From NCBI GenBank assembly GCA_026008535.1, contig BRKX01000002.1, positions 31,921,501-31,985,500 of the forward strand: 64,000 nt of DNA. The letters run 5' to 3'. The position numbers were made by a program, and so were the translations under genes. Each line of letters begins with the position of its first letter. Positions within the stretch are counted from its first letter, which is position 1. Shown in pieces: positions 1 through 11,043 of this stretch. The notes under the pieces were generated by a model. That model was not told the origin of the DNA, made no database searches, and was given only the letters and a program-made list of their open reading frames with translations. The stretch is from Perilla frutescens (lineage: Eukaryota; Streptophyta; Magnoliopsida; Lamiales; Lamiaceae).

Positions 1-372
1 AAGGCTTGGGACGCCGCGGGGCAGCACGGCACGGTGGTGGCGTTTGGCTTGGGCCCGGGGCGGTTCGACCGGTCCGGGTCTTCCGCTTCGTGGTCCAACT
101 CGAGTGCAACCCAGTGCAATTTCCACCTCCTTTCTTCATTATTTTCTGATTTTTATTTTATCACTCGAGCACAATTTCTTCGCCTATTTCACTTGCCACC
201 AAAATGCCGTAAAATCCCTGCTTTTGTGATCAAAAGCTCAAGCTTTGCAAAACTTGGCATAATCCACCATTAGAGCAATAAACACAATTAAACACATAAC
301 AAAATAAAATTCAACAAAATAATTACTAAACACAGTAAAATAAATAAATTAAAATGACACAATTAGACACTA
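1..372. other. GC-rich edge, possible LTR debris
   Basis: The first ~100 bases are GC-rich and the rest is AT-rich, with small shadow reading frames and no coding signal. The pattern of a GC-rich stretch followed by a pyrimidine-rich tract resembles the LTR-like sequence at 3420-4757 and the LTR at 59792-61295. It may therefore be the edge of another LTR, but I see no terminal TG/CA or primer site, so it stays unclassified. Confidence 0.25.
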
Positions 373-377
373 AACAT

Positions 378-1118
378 GGCCACATTGCCCCCTTCCTGAC
401 TATTTGGGCCACATAGCCCCTTCGACTATTAAAAGTGGTCCTCATATCCCCCTCTTGTAAACACTGTTATAAATTCTGTTAAAATGCCAATTATTTACTG
501 TAGTGAGTGAGTTACCATTAGATAAAAATTCATAAACCTCTCCAGCTTCCACCAGTTTGCCTCAAGAAAAAATTTTCTTCCGCTGCACACGGTTTTCGCA
601 GCCAAATTCCAACAATATTTTGTGAGTGGAAGCTAGTAAAAAGAAAAGGAAAAATTTACTTCTTGTGGTCCATCCGATCAAGTGTTGCCCACTAGTTGGT
701 ATTGTAACCAAATTCTAAGGGATTCATAGATTGTTCTATAATTCTAGTTGTAAATGAGCAAGGTGAAGGTCCACAAACTGGCTTTGGATCGTTTCTTTAA
801 TTTTTAGTCTTACTTACTCGGTTGAGTCAATTATCAGCTTGTTGTTTTTACTGAATCAATTATCAGCTTGTTTTTACTGAATCTTTATTTATATTTTGAT
901 ATAATAAGTAATTGTGGCAGCTTAAACTGAATCTGATCAAAGTTTGTGAATTTTTATGTAAACTGGTGGAATAATAATGGTAACTCATTCACCATAGTAA
1001 ATAATATACATTTTAACGGAGTTACTAACAGTGTCTAAAAGAGAGGGCAATGAGGACCACTTTTAATACTCGAAAGGGCTATGTGGCCCAAATAGTCGGG
1101 GAGGGGGCAATGTGGCCC
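378..1118. mobile_element. 741-bp MITE with ~170-bp terminal inverted repeats
   Basis: The left end starting GGCCACATTGCCCCC is matched in reverse complement by the right end finishing in ...GGGGGCAATGTGGCCC. The match continues about 170 bases inward on both sides (for example ATTAAAAGTGGTCCTCAT near each end) with scattered mismatches. The centre has no coding frame. Long inverted repeats and a short non-coding core fit a Mutator-like MITE. A clean 9-bp target duplication was not found, so the superfamily is inferred and the outer boundary may lie a few bases further out. Confidence 0.75.
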
Positions 1119-1763
1119 TTTGACAATATCTATGTGGCCCTTAACCTGATTTTATTATAAAAATATCTAATTAATATATAAAATACATAAATTGACTTAT
1201 TTAGTTCTAAATAACAAATTACTCTTCTTTTAAGGATACTATTATATTTTAATAACATATTGTTGAATATTATGTGATTTTTTTACTCTATTAACATTTG
1301 TGAAAAAATTGAGTATACTTTTAATAAGTATTTCACTAATGATTAGCGGATTTGTATATTTTATGTAATCCTATAATATCATTAGTTCTTCTGTAAAATA
1401 TTACAAAATTCTATATGAATCATTAATAAATTATTAATGAGTTTTTAAAAAAATTCATAAATTTGTTTTTTAATAAAATATTTTATAAGAATATGAGATT
1501 TCATTTGTGAATATAAAAAAATAAAGTATAGTTTTGCAAAATAAAAAATAAAATTCATTTTGATAATCGGGAATACATAATACCACGGGAGTAGGGAGTA
1601 ACGGCTAATCCTATGTTCATGGTAATGTGATTCATTCGAGAATGACCATTCCCAATTGAAAAAATCATACCAGCCATAGGAATGAGAATGGATGTGGGAA
1701 TGTGATTCAATTCTCATTCCATTCCATCATATCAATCATGCCCTTAAGAGCATGTAGTGACAT
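1119..1763. other. AT-rich non-coding stretch
   Basis: No gene is seen. At about 1600-1745 repeated GGAATG / CATTCC motifs in both orientations (for example GGAATGAGAATGGATG) look like one end of an old MITE, but I could not pair it with a second end. Confidence 0.4.
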
Positions 1764-2874
1764 TTAAGTCTCTTCCATATGAGCCTCAGGTCCAGACTCT
1801 TCTTTCATGTTAACGAGGGATTGGAGGTAGGCTACCTTTTCTTCTTCAAACATGATCATGTAATGAATTCTATGAGTGCACTTATGTCTTGGTGTGTACC
1901 TGTCATCACAATTGTAGCAGAGTCCCAAAGCTCTTCTATAAATCATCTGTGCTTATGTCAACAATTTGATTAGCTTCTTTTGGGTCTGTAGATCCTTAGA
2001 GAGAGTTTGAAAGTTTTGGAAGGGTTGCACCCTGGAGCTAGGGTTTGTCCAATTACGTGTAGGCCTGCTGCCCCCTTTAAGCTTCTTGGTAATGGTTTCT
2101 AAAGTGATCAACTAATTTCTCCCTAGGTCTATAGCCTAATGTAGAGTGGTAGGGTTGAACATTGTTATAGCTGCCCTTAATTCTTCACTTAGTCCACTCA
2201 GAGAACTAGCTACAAAGTAAGGTTCAGTGTGGGTACCTTGACCACACACCACCATGTACCTTAAGCTCTTCAAATCGATCAACATAATCAAGGTAATCTC
2301 CACTATGTTTGAGCTTAATAAATTCAACTACAATTCGAGATTCCTTAATGTCTCCAAATCTAACTGCAATCATCTCCATAAAATGATCCCAAGTAACCTC
2401 ACTATATTTAGAACAGAAGTTCTGAAACCATACGACAATACCCACACCCTAGGGTTAATGCCATCAAACTTTGGAAAATCCACTCTAGGTAAAGGAGTGA
2501 ACATCTGATTAATGTAAGGTTCAGCTAGGCCTTTAGCCCTATTAGTATACTGGGTTCTAGATTGAGATCCTTTACCCATATAGTTTTGTGGTGGGGGTCC
2601 TAGAATGGATTCTTCATCTCTCATTCATTTCCTAAGAAAATTGTTTGAAAACTGAACTTGCAAAGCAACACTAGACTTATCAAGTTGATCAAGTTTTTCA
2701 GTCATACCTACTTGTATATTCTCCATCTTTTCATTCATACCTTATTGTACGTTCTCCATATTTTCTTGCATTTTCAGTTCAACAACATCTCTTTTTATTG
2801 TTTCTGTATGCCAAATTTGATGAAGTTTGTTTTGCCCATTTTGCAGCTCCTTCAATTTGGTCCCATCAACCATG
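1764..2874 (-). pseudogene. Degenerate Ty3/gypsy gag
   Basis: Read on the minus strand, a gag-like product begins at an ATG at 2874 with a charged, coiled-coil-like N-terminus. It runs through a retrotransposon capsid region around 2224-2445, with the typical tryptophan-rich start (VTWDHFMEMIAVRFGD) and the block SGDYLDYVDRFEELK. It ends near 1764-1946 with a CX2CX9C zinc-knuckle-like motif (CYNCDDRYTPRHKC). Two in-frame stops lie in the N-terminal part (near 2746 and 2622), and the capsid-to-zinc-finger linker is frameshifted, so it is dead. Protease and polymerase are not visible downstream (below 1764). A primer-binding site sits just upstream. The family is a Ty3/gypsy chromovirus-like element; the exact lineage is uncertain. 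Confidence 0.75.
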
Positions 2875-2890
2875 GCCGAGGAAGACCGAT

Positions 2891-2903
2891 TCTGAATACC
2901 AAA
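2891..2903 (-). other. Probable primer-binding site (tRNA-iMet type)
   Basis: On the minus strand the sequence just before the gag ATG reads TTTGGTATTCAGA. This is the common plant LTR-element site TGGTATCAGA with one extra T. It lies directly next to a TG/CA-type boundary at 2904, as expected for a primer site following a 5' LTR. Confidence 0.5.
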
Positions 2904-3390
2904 TGTTATGGTTTCAGATGTGTTCTTGTTATCTTTACTTTTCTTTCTGTTTATTTTTGTTTGATCTTGTATTTTTTGGAATACCGTAGAAATAATATTT
3001 AAGAAAGGTGGATTTTTTTATAACAAAATGTAATAGAAATGGGGAAAATTGACTGAGAAAAATCGACGAAGGAAGAGAAGAAATGAGGATGAAGTTTAGG
3101 TTAATTTTCTGATACCATTTCATAAGACAAAAACCATATTTAAAGCATAAAAAAATTTGGGGACTACTTAATTGAATTACAAATAACCCGCTTAAATAAT
3201 GGACTAAGACCTTCATAGAAATTAAATAAAAACAAAGCCCAATAACACAATTGTGGCCCAAGCATTCTAGAATAGTTCCATTGACTTTGCCTCGGTCCTC
3301 ACTACCCGACCCGCCTTTATCTACATCAAAATTAGATCGCATTCCTCAATTAATTCCAAAATCATTTTCTTCTTCAGACAATAACCCTAA
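2904..3390 (-). repeat. Probable 5' LTR remnant of the gag element
   Basis: The stretch starts TGTTATGG at 2904, directly after the primer site, and is non-coding. Its far end is not defined and no second copy is in the window, so LTR identity rests on position only. A second TGGTATCAGA-like site at about 3108-3117 (minus) could mean that the boundaries differ. Confidence 0.35.
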
Positions 3391-3419
3391 AGATTGAGTC
3401 TTTCGATCTCACTTTTGTT

Positions 3420-4757
3420 CAATATTTTATTTTACCTAAAATACTACTTACAAGAGAATGAGGTAATTTATAGCAAAATAATGGTGATCAAGGTCGTATC
3501 CACAAAGCTTGGCAATGTAATTCGACTAAGTACCCAATTATGTTGTCCTACTTTATCTAGAGAACCGAATTAAAAGTTTGGAATTTTAATTAACTAAATG
3601 TTATAAATAAATAAATAAGTCAAGCACATGAAACTGGATAAACAGATGAAGAAATGAATTCTAGGGTGTTGCTGTTAAATGGATTTTTTTATTTTCAAAC
3701 AATTTATTTAACCAATTTAATTCTAAATCTTGTAGGAGATTCACTCAATTAATCACAGTCTCTCTCTCTCTCGAGTAAGTTATGAAAGTAGATTAGATCC
3801 TAATTCTTATCTCTCGATCTTGAATTATTATCTAACTCCAATTTGCACTTCAAATTTTTTTTCCTCACGACACATATCAATCTCTCGATCTAGCAGACTC
3901 GTGTTATGCAATTATAATCCGTTAATCTACTAATCTCTTTCGAGTGAATTATAAATTAACTATACAAATGCGAAAGTTGATCAATTAAACCATATAAGAC
4001 AACAGTAACCAATGATGCACAAACAAGAAATAGAACGGAACAATAAATTACTTTAAATCATCAAATTCATAAAATAATCAACATCCTAAGATCTCTAGAA
4101 GTTTAACTACTCATATCATATTCAAAATCCAAAGAAAATAAATACGACCAAATAGTCAACATAATAATCTCGAATGAATAAAACATAAAATAAAACTTAG
4201 TCTATGATATGCTTCTACAATCCCTCAGTGGTCTCTTCTCTATGTCCCCCAAGAGTTCTCTGCTTTCCTCTATAGTGTAAAAGTTGTCGAATATTTGTGC
4301 AAAAGAATCCTTAGAAATCAAAAAAGTGATCCAAACCCAAGATGGAAACGATCGGAGTCCAAAAGGAAATATGCAAAAAAGACCGTAAAATAGCATGGTC
4401 CGTGCAGTACAAAATAGCACGGACTGTGCAATCCGTCTGCAACCTTCTACCTCGATTCTTTTTTTTTAGCACAGGCCGTGCAATGTCAAGCACGATCCGT
4501 GCTCACTGCATGTACTCCCGAGATGCATTTTACTTGCATTTTCTCATTTCGATTGAGCATCTACTCGAACCATCAAGTCTTGGAACTTGATTTCACCAAC
4601 TTCTAATGGTTTTCGATTCAATTTCCTACAAAATAGAACCAAACACTCATCTCGTCTAAACAAGTGAAATTCGAGATAATCATAGACTAAAGCACATAGT
4701 AGATCAACAAAACAAATCCAAAACAAACTTTAAATTTGTGCAAAAACCCAATTTATC
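3420..4757 (-). repeat. LTR-like remnant (Athila-type layout)
   Basis: Non-coding sequence with the same order of landmarks as the LTR at 59792-61295. A 'gatcaaggtcgtatccaca' block is near the low-coordinate end, long AT-rich sequence follows, and a GC-rich patch of imperfect palindromes lies at 4393-4502. At the high-coordinate end the minus strand has a purine tract (TTAGAGGGAAG) followed by TTGATAAATTGG, resembling a polypurine tract entering an LTR. No partner LTR is present, so it could be a solo or truncated LTR. Confidence 0.45.
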
Positions 4758-5461
4758 AACTTCCCTCTAACTTCCTAATCCACATCTCCGGCCATCGTTC
4801 TACATAACATGGGGGCCGGACTATTTATTGAACATGAAGTGTTTTTTTTATTTATAATAAGTCCAATCAATATAAATAATATAATTTTTTATTTAATTAT
4901 TTTCAAAATGAATATTTTCTGCAATGTAAAAATTTAAAAAATTATGAAAATTATAGCGAGAGATTCATTTATCATTTTGTCCTTAAACTAAACTCATTAT
5001 TATTTTGATGCATACTATTATCTGCATTGATATTCGATACTGTAAAGTTTGAATTTGGAAAAAACCCGAATAAAAACGATGAGGCTTGTATGTATTTGGA
5101 AAATAAAATTAATTTCAAGATGACAATAAGTGGAATGAATTTTGTCCCACACAATACTTAGGTCGATTTAGTTTGGATCCCATAGCAAAATAATTTAGAA
5201 CACACGAAAGACAGGTGGATATGTAATTGCATTCATTCAAGGAGGATATGAACAGAACATGCATGTTTATACTCTGCTTTTTAGTCTTTACTCATGCATC
5301 AGCATCACAAAAACTAAGAATTAAGGAAGTCAAGAATTTCAGATGTCATATACGCAAATATTCATATAGAGATTAGAATTTTGCAACTAAATGTGAGGGT
5401 TTGTTTTTAGTTCACTATGGAAAAAAGAGATACTAAAACACACATTTAGTTAGCAAGAATG
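4758..5461. other. Non-coding AT-rich spacer
   Basis: No coding sequence or clear repeat boundary is seen. It separates the LTR-like remnant from the 3' end of the NLR-C pseudogene. Confidence 0.4.
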
Positions 5462-5584
5462 TTACTTAGAATAACAAGATTTGCTGCAATAGAACAACTC
5501 AATCGTATCTTTCCAAATCCAGAACTATGGAATATCTTTAATTCAAGTATTATTGATAAAGATGAAGGTGCTCAAGGCATGGAA

Positions 5585-6823
5585 GCAGGCCCTAAGATTT
5601 TGAAGCCATGTGTGAATACTAAAAATGGTGCTCCTAACTTATTAATTAAAATTAAAATTTAAAAATATAAATAAAATGGAATAAATTACACTTTGATGCC
5701 TATATTTTGAGTACATTTTCAAAAATGACGCACTTTTTCAAAATAAATAAAATCGTACCCACATTTTCAATTTTTTTGCAATTCTAATATTTAATCAATT
5801 TTACGGCCCGAAAATCATATGTAATTGATTTTAATTTAATATTTTTGACTCGATGAATTTTTTCCACATGACTGAGGAAATAGGAATATTAAAGAAAAAT
5901 CAATCACGTGCGAATTTATGATCGTAAAATTGGTTAAATATTATATTTGAATTGTTTTTGAAAAATGGGTATTTTTTATTAATTTTGAAAAAGTGAGTAA
6001 TTTTTGAAAAAGTATAAAAAAATGTAGGTATCAAAGTGTAATTCACCTTATACGCCTAAAAATATTTGTTTGATATGTTCATTAAAAGTTTGCATTCTTG
6101 AAAACTTTAAAATCATGTAACTCGTGTACGCTCACTAATATTTGAACGAACCTGAAACAAAAGAAAAAAATATTTTAAACAATATCATGTACAAAACACA
6201 AACTACAAAATATTATTTAAAAATAATTCTCCTAGCATTTTTTGAAGCAAACTCTTGTATAAATTTTTCAAAATCAATATTTTCTAGCAAGTCTTGTTCA
6301 ATGGATATCAAAACAAGCCTATTCAATCTTTTTTGTGACATGGTCAATTGCAAGTAAGATTTTAATAAATAAATAAATAAATAGCAACTGTAACATGTAT
6401 GATCAATAAAATTCTATAAACAATGTATGCATTGGGACAACTATTCAACCTATTCAAGTAAGCCAATATATCTAAAGTTTTATATTCTTTTGGTAAAAGA
6501 TACCACAAAGTTTTTAATTCTTGAAATACCGCTTGACCATCAAAATCACTAAACTCTCCATGATTTAAAATATTTTCAAGATTTTCATCGATATTGATTG
6601 AGCTAGGCCTAGTATTATTTATAAAATATTGGGCTAAATATTGAGTTTCTTATATTATTTTTTAAAAGGCCTGAATTATTTTTTATAAACTAAAAGACTA
6701 TTTTTTTTTATAAACTAGCACATGTTAATATGACTACTAGTACTAAAAATTTATAAAATGGTGCCCTTAAATTAGTGAGGCTCATGTGCGGCACACCTCT
6801 CGCACACCCTCAGGGCCGCTACT
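5585..6823 (-). mobile_element. hAT transposon remnant (ZMYM1-like transposase end)
   Basis: It is flanked by the 8-bp direct repeat GCATGGAA (5577-5584 and 6824-6831), which occurs once in the paralogous empty site near 24690. The short imperfect termini are CAGGCCCTAAG and, in reverse complement, GCGGCCCTGAG. Minus-strand translation around 6640-6390 gives HGEFSDFDGQAVFQELKTL and then LNSCPNAYIVYRILL. Around 6360-6220 it gives TMSQKRLNRLVLISIEQDL. Both are C-terminal dimerisation-region motifs of plant zinc-finger MYM-type 1-like hAT transposases. The conserved SAERSF block between them is missing and replaced by an AAAT repeat. It is short, has stops, and is not autonomous. Confidence 0.8.
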
Positions 6824-7133
6824 GCATGGAATTGACCACTTTTGGTAATCCATTACCCCAAATAGGATTCCTCAATCAGCAACAATTGAAGCTGAGGGAA
6901 TCCTCTTTCGTTCGTTTCCCATGTGCTGCCAGCACAAACGTGATCTCTTAGTTTAAGCTCTTGAAGATTATTCCAAGGAAATTTCAGACCTCTCAAACTC
7001 AACATTTTCAATGTCAGAGGAAAAGCAAGCGGAATAATCCTCTGTCGTTCCTCAAGAGACCAACTCATCCGTATCTTTAGAATTTCACGTTTCTGGAAAT
7101 ATATAAAATTATGGAGTGCATAATCTCCCCATC

Positions 7134-7143
7134 CCCTATAGAT
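7134..7143. repeat. MULE target-site duplication, left copy
   Basis: CCCTATAGAT lies directly outside the left inverted repeat and is repeated exactly at 19768-19777. The uninterrupted paralog at about 25029-25038 has CCCGTATAGAT in the same sequence context. Confidence 0.9.
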
Positions 7144-7540
7144 GGAAAATTACATGCTACCCCCCCGGGTATTACCCGGGGGGTGTCCCCTGCCGACGCG
7201 TGGACAGTGTTTTCAATTTCCTTTTCCTTTTTTTTGTAGCCTGAAAATCCAAAATACGGTGTATTTTTACAAATATACGGTCAACAGCTATTGAGACACT
7301 TTTTGCAGTAATGACTGGATAGGTGAATGGGCCTCACCTTGTACGTCGGCACAACATCGTAGCACGTCGACAGATGGAATGCTTTCTGATTCTGGCGTTC
7401 CCGCCGGATTTTTTTTACGTCGGCAAGTCATCCAGGATATAGAGCGCAATGAGTTCGTCCAGATCCCCATATTTTCAGATTTTTCGGAGATTATTTGTTC
7501 TATTAATAGGATTTTCTGGAGATTTAAGGAGAAAACCCCA
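7144..7540 (+). repeat. MULE terminal inverted repeat, left
   Basis: It matches the reverse complement of 19374-19767 from GGAAAATTACATGCTACC inward to GGAGAAAACCC. It contains the palindrome CCCCGGGTATTACCCGGGG near 7163-7182. It also contains ACGTCGGCA at 7343 and 7417, ACGTCGACA at 7364 and TGCCGACGCG at 7191. Confidence 0.92.
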
Positions 7541-8200
7541 GTAAATTTTTGAAAATTGGCGGCAAGAGGGATGTGGGGTTTAAGTATATTTGATAAAAAA
7601 AAATTTAAGAAATTTCGAAGGCAAAGCACCACACATTTCATGAACATTTTTTTTTGAAGAAAAATCACATTGGCGGCAAGGGTATTCACAGTCTCGATGG
7701 AGAAATTATTCGAAGAACATCACATTGGCGAGCCCACTTTAACTCTCTATATTCATTTAATCTTCGATCTTTGTTATCTGTTATCTGATAATTTTTTAAA
7801 ATTTTCTGAAGACGTTAGTGGCGAAGCATATTTGAGATTATCCCCCATTTTTGTTAATTAAGCCGGCGACCTGATTGAGGTATGTTCCATCTTTATTTCA
7901 TTTTAGAAGATTACTCAATTTTGGTTTGGTATTTACCTAATTTCTTTGTTTAACCCTCCTCCACATGTGCGAACGTTTTACCGGGTTGTGTGTTGCAAGT
8001 CGTCCAGAAACGGTGTCTTTTTTAGATTGTACCTTTTTTGGTATAGTTACATGTATGAGTTGTTCTATCCCGGAGTTTATGTGATTAGTTTATTTAGCCT
8101 AATTTTAGATCTCGTTTTTGCTCGCTATCTGTGTAATTGGTATTTCTTTGCTTGAAATTTTCATTTCATGGTATTATTGTTGTAGGTTATATATTTTGAA

Positions 8201-10804
8201 ATGAATATTGATCTGAATATTGCAATTGAGACTGATGTTTCCGATGAGGATAATCCTAATCAGAACGCAGATAGAGATGAATTCCATGAATCTGATGATG
8301 AATTAAGTTGTGGCGATGATTCCATATCTTTGGAATTAGAGAAACAGTTTGAAGTTGGAAATATTGTGGAGAGTCCAGAGCAAGTATACTTACTTTATTG
8401 TGAGTATGGTAGGTGTCGTGGGTTTAGTGTGAAGAAGGGCGATCAATCTTATTTCTCTGGCTGTAATTTGCTGCGTATGAAAGAGTATGATTGTTCATGT
8501 GAAGGTAGATCTGACGAGAAACGATCAAAACTGAGATTACCTGCTTATAAAAAGCAGGTTACCCGCACTGGTTGTAAGGCAGGCATACGTATGATTAGGG
8601 TGCGGGATGGGCCTTGGAAATATAAAAATTTATTAAGGAGCATAACCATGAAATGCTTGCAGTAAATCAACGATATTTGTTGCGAACTGCACGTCAGTTA
8701 TCTCATGCAAAGCAATCACTTGTTGAGGCTCTTAACTCAGCCGGAATAGGAGTTAGTCGGGCTTGTAGGTTTCTAGAGATGGAAGCTGGTGGTCCTCAAA
8801 ATATTGGATTCACGCGAAGGGATGCTTATAACCATTTGTATCGTGCGAAGCTATCTACCAGCGTTGACAATGTTGATGCAAATGCCCTTGTGCAATTCTT
8901 TGTGAAGAAATCAAATGAGGAGCCTTTCTTTTATTCGAATGTTCAGGTCGATGATGAAGGCCGATTGATGAATTTTTTTTTTCAGAGACTCCCATGCACT
9001 GATTGACTATGAGTATTTTGGTGATGTTATATCGGTCGATACAACCTACAAAACAAATAGATATAATTTGATATGTGCACCATTTGTAGGGATTAATCAT
9101 CATATGAAAAATGTTATGTTTGGATTGACCTTCTTATCGAATGAGACTACTACTTCCTTTGAATGGATGTTTTCAACTTTTTTGGAATCAATGCATGGGA
9201 GGGAGCCTCGAGTGATATTTACTGATCAAAGTCAGCCTTTGATGAATGGAATTGATTTAACCTTTCACACTGCAAGTCATAGATTGTGTCAGTGGCATAT
9301 TACCCGAAATGCCCCATCTCATTTTGGGGCTTTGAATGCGAATACTGAGTTTAGGAAGAGGTGGTATTATTGCATGAATGGTGTGGAGTCTGATGTTGAG
9401 TTTGAGAAATGTTGGGAGGCCATGATTCGAATGTTTAAGCTTGAGGGAAATAGGTGGTTTTCAGGTATGTACAAATTGAGGAAAAGATGGGTATCTGTCT
9501 TCACAAATAATACTTTCAGCGCCGGGCTTCTCGCTACATCGAGGAGTGAGACGACCAATAAGGTCTTGAAAGATTTATGCAATGCTAGATGTTCACTGAT
9601 TGATATTGTGCAGCATTTTGAGCGAATACAACTTGATTGGCGAACAAAGGAGCGTGCAGATGATGCAGCAAATATTGGGAGCGCTGGGCAGTTTGTGAGC
9701 AACAGTCTTTTGTTGGCTCAAGCCTCGAAGATTTATACACGTAATGTTTATAAAATCTTTGAGGCACAAGTGGCACTTGCAGTAACAGTCGTTGTTATTG
9801 GGAATCCGGTCTATGATGACGATGAATCAATGTAATTTAGGGTAGCCTCTCAGCCCCTCATGAGAAGGATTAGGTGTGTGCAATTTAATAGGACAACCAA
9901 TCTAGCCACATGTTCCTGTCGCATGTGGGAGACCGAATGAATATTGTGCCGGCATATTTTCCGAGTGTATTTGGCTATGAATGTGATGAAGTTGCCTGAG
10001 TATTACATTCTTCCCCGGTGGACTAGAAAGGCAAAGAAGAGGCATGTGAATGACGGTGGTCAGTTCTGTAACTCGAAAGCGGGTGATGTTGTTGGTGAAC
10101 TGGGCTTTGTAAACTACATCATGCGGATGATGCTGGAGTTAGTGCATGATGCTAAACAACAACCTGAATCCAGAAAACTCATGTTCAATCATGTAGCTGC
10201 ACTAAAGAGTGAACTAAGCTCGTCACATAAAGCTGCTGGGTCAACTTTCGAGGGAGTTGGTAAGTTGGGTTCAAGAGGACAACAATCAAGCGAAATTCGA
10301 CCGCCACTATCTCAAAAACGAGGCAGAAGTCCCTCACCAAAGTTGAAGTCGCACTGGAGTAAGAAGAAAGGTGAAGCCAGGGTGAAGAAAAGTCCACAGC
10401 ATCCAAAATGGCCAGGTATGTTCTCGAGCAGACACTTCATTGAGCATCATAATCAACCAGAGAGTTGTATGATTAGTTATGAGATTGCATTCTGGTTGTT
10501 GCAGACATAGAGTGTTCTCAGCAGACAGAATCAGCAACCCACAAGTCAACTGACTCCAGACAAAGGAGTCCGTCAATCTGTGGCATTAACACTCAGGAGG
10601 AGAACAATACTGCAAGAACTAGTCAGTTTTCCCAAAATGAGAGCTTGGACAATCCTATTGATGTTACATCAATTTTCCAGGTTACAATTAGAATTTGTAT
10701 GTGAAAATGTTATGAGCTTGTACATCTTTAAGACTCTAACCTTACATTTGTTGCCATTATAGTCGCAGGTTGGGGAGAATGCGGCCCCCAAAGTGTGGGT
10801 GTAA
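8201..10804 (+). pseudogene. FAR1/MURA-like MULE transposase, disabled
   Basis: The N-terminal acidic segment starting MNIDLNIAIETD is followed by a FAR1 DNA-binding domain (residues about 65-155; ...DCSCEG..., TGCKAGIRM, KEHNHEML). The MULE DDE domain follows, with D at 9038 (ISVDTTYKTN), D at 9224 (VIFTDQ) and E at 9548 (SRSETTNK). A SWIM zinc finger (TCSCRMWE...ILCRHIFRVY) lies at about 9908-9970. Exons inferred: 8201-10415, 10505-10680 and 10763-10804, with GT-AG sites in phase; a 5'-UTR intron at 7880-8185 is likely. Four lesions: a frameshift near 8621-8630, a second at the T10 run 8973-8982, an in-frame TAA at 9833 and a TGA at 9938. Otherwise it would encode roughly 800 residues, normal for the family. 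The start is the first ATG after the UTR intron acceptor. Confidence 0.88.
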
Positions 10805-11043
10805 CCTACTGTATGCTTTGGATTCTGATTCTGCTTAAATGAAACCCTAGCTAGGCTCATTTTTTTTCTCTATTGTACATGATTGTGACATTTCAGAACT
10901 CCACTTTTTTATTGTCCGAAAATTCAATCTACATTTTATCATTTTCTGCATTAAGCTCATATTACTTATCCACTATATATATATATATATAGACATATAA
11001 CCTAGCAAGTCCCAAATTTTTCGTGGAGATTTTAGGAAGAGGA

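Larger units (their letters stand above)
5462..7143 (-). pseudogene. NLR-C: 3' end of an R1-type NLR pseudogene, interrupted by an hAT element
   Basis: Minus-strand fragments at 6832-7143 and 5462-5584 match, in order, the leucine-rich-repeat end of NLR-A (24558-25080). The first encodes an R1-type LRR block, seen as WSLEERQRIIPLAFPLTL and later STWETNERGFPQLQLLLIEES. The second carries the C-terminal motif IELFYCSK followed by a stop at 5462. Between them sits a 1239-bp hAT remnant with an 8-bp target duplication. At 7143 the gene is cut by the large MULE and resumes for about 40 bases at 19778. Frames are shifted, so it is dead. R1-type NLRs are coiled-coil immune receptors; this fragment has only the recognition-domain end. 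Confidence 0.8.

Noticed and set aside
1445..1717. 90-codon minus-strand frame rich in His and Tyr
   Set aside because: It reads through MITE-like GGAATG/CATTCC repeats and AT-rich DNA; composition explains the open frame.
6142..6357. Plus-strand frame at 6.1-6.4 kb
   Set aside because: It is the opposite strand of the hAT dimerisation region, which gives recognisable protein on the minus strand.
9367..9776. Minus-strand frames over the MULE transposase
   Set aside because: Antisense shadows of the DDE domain.
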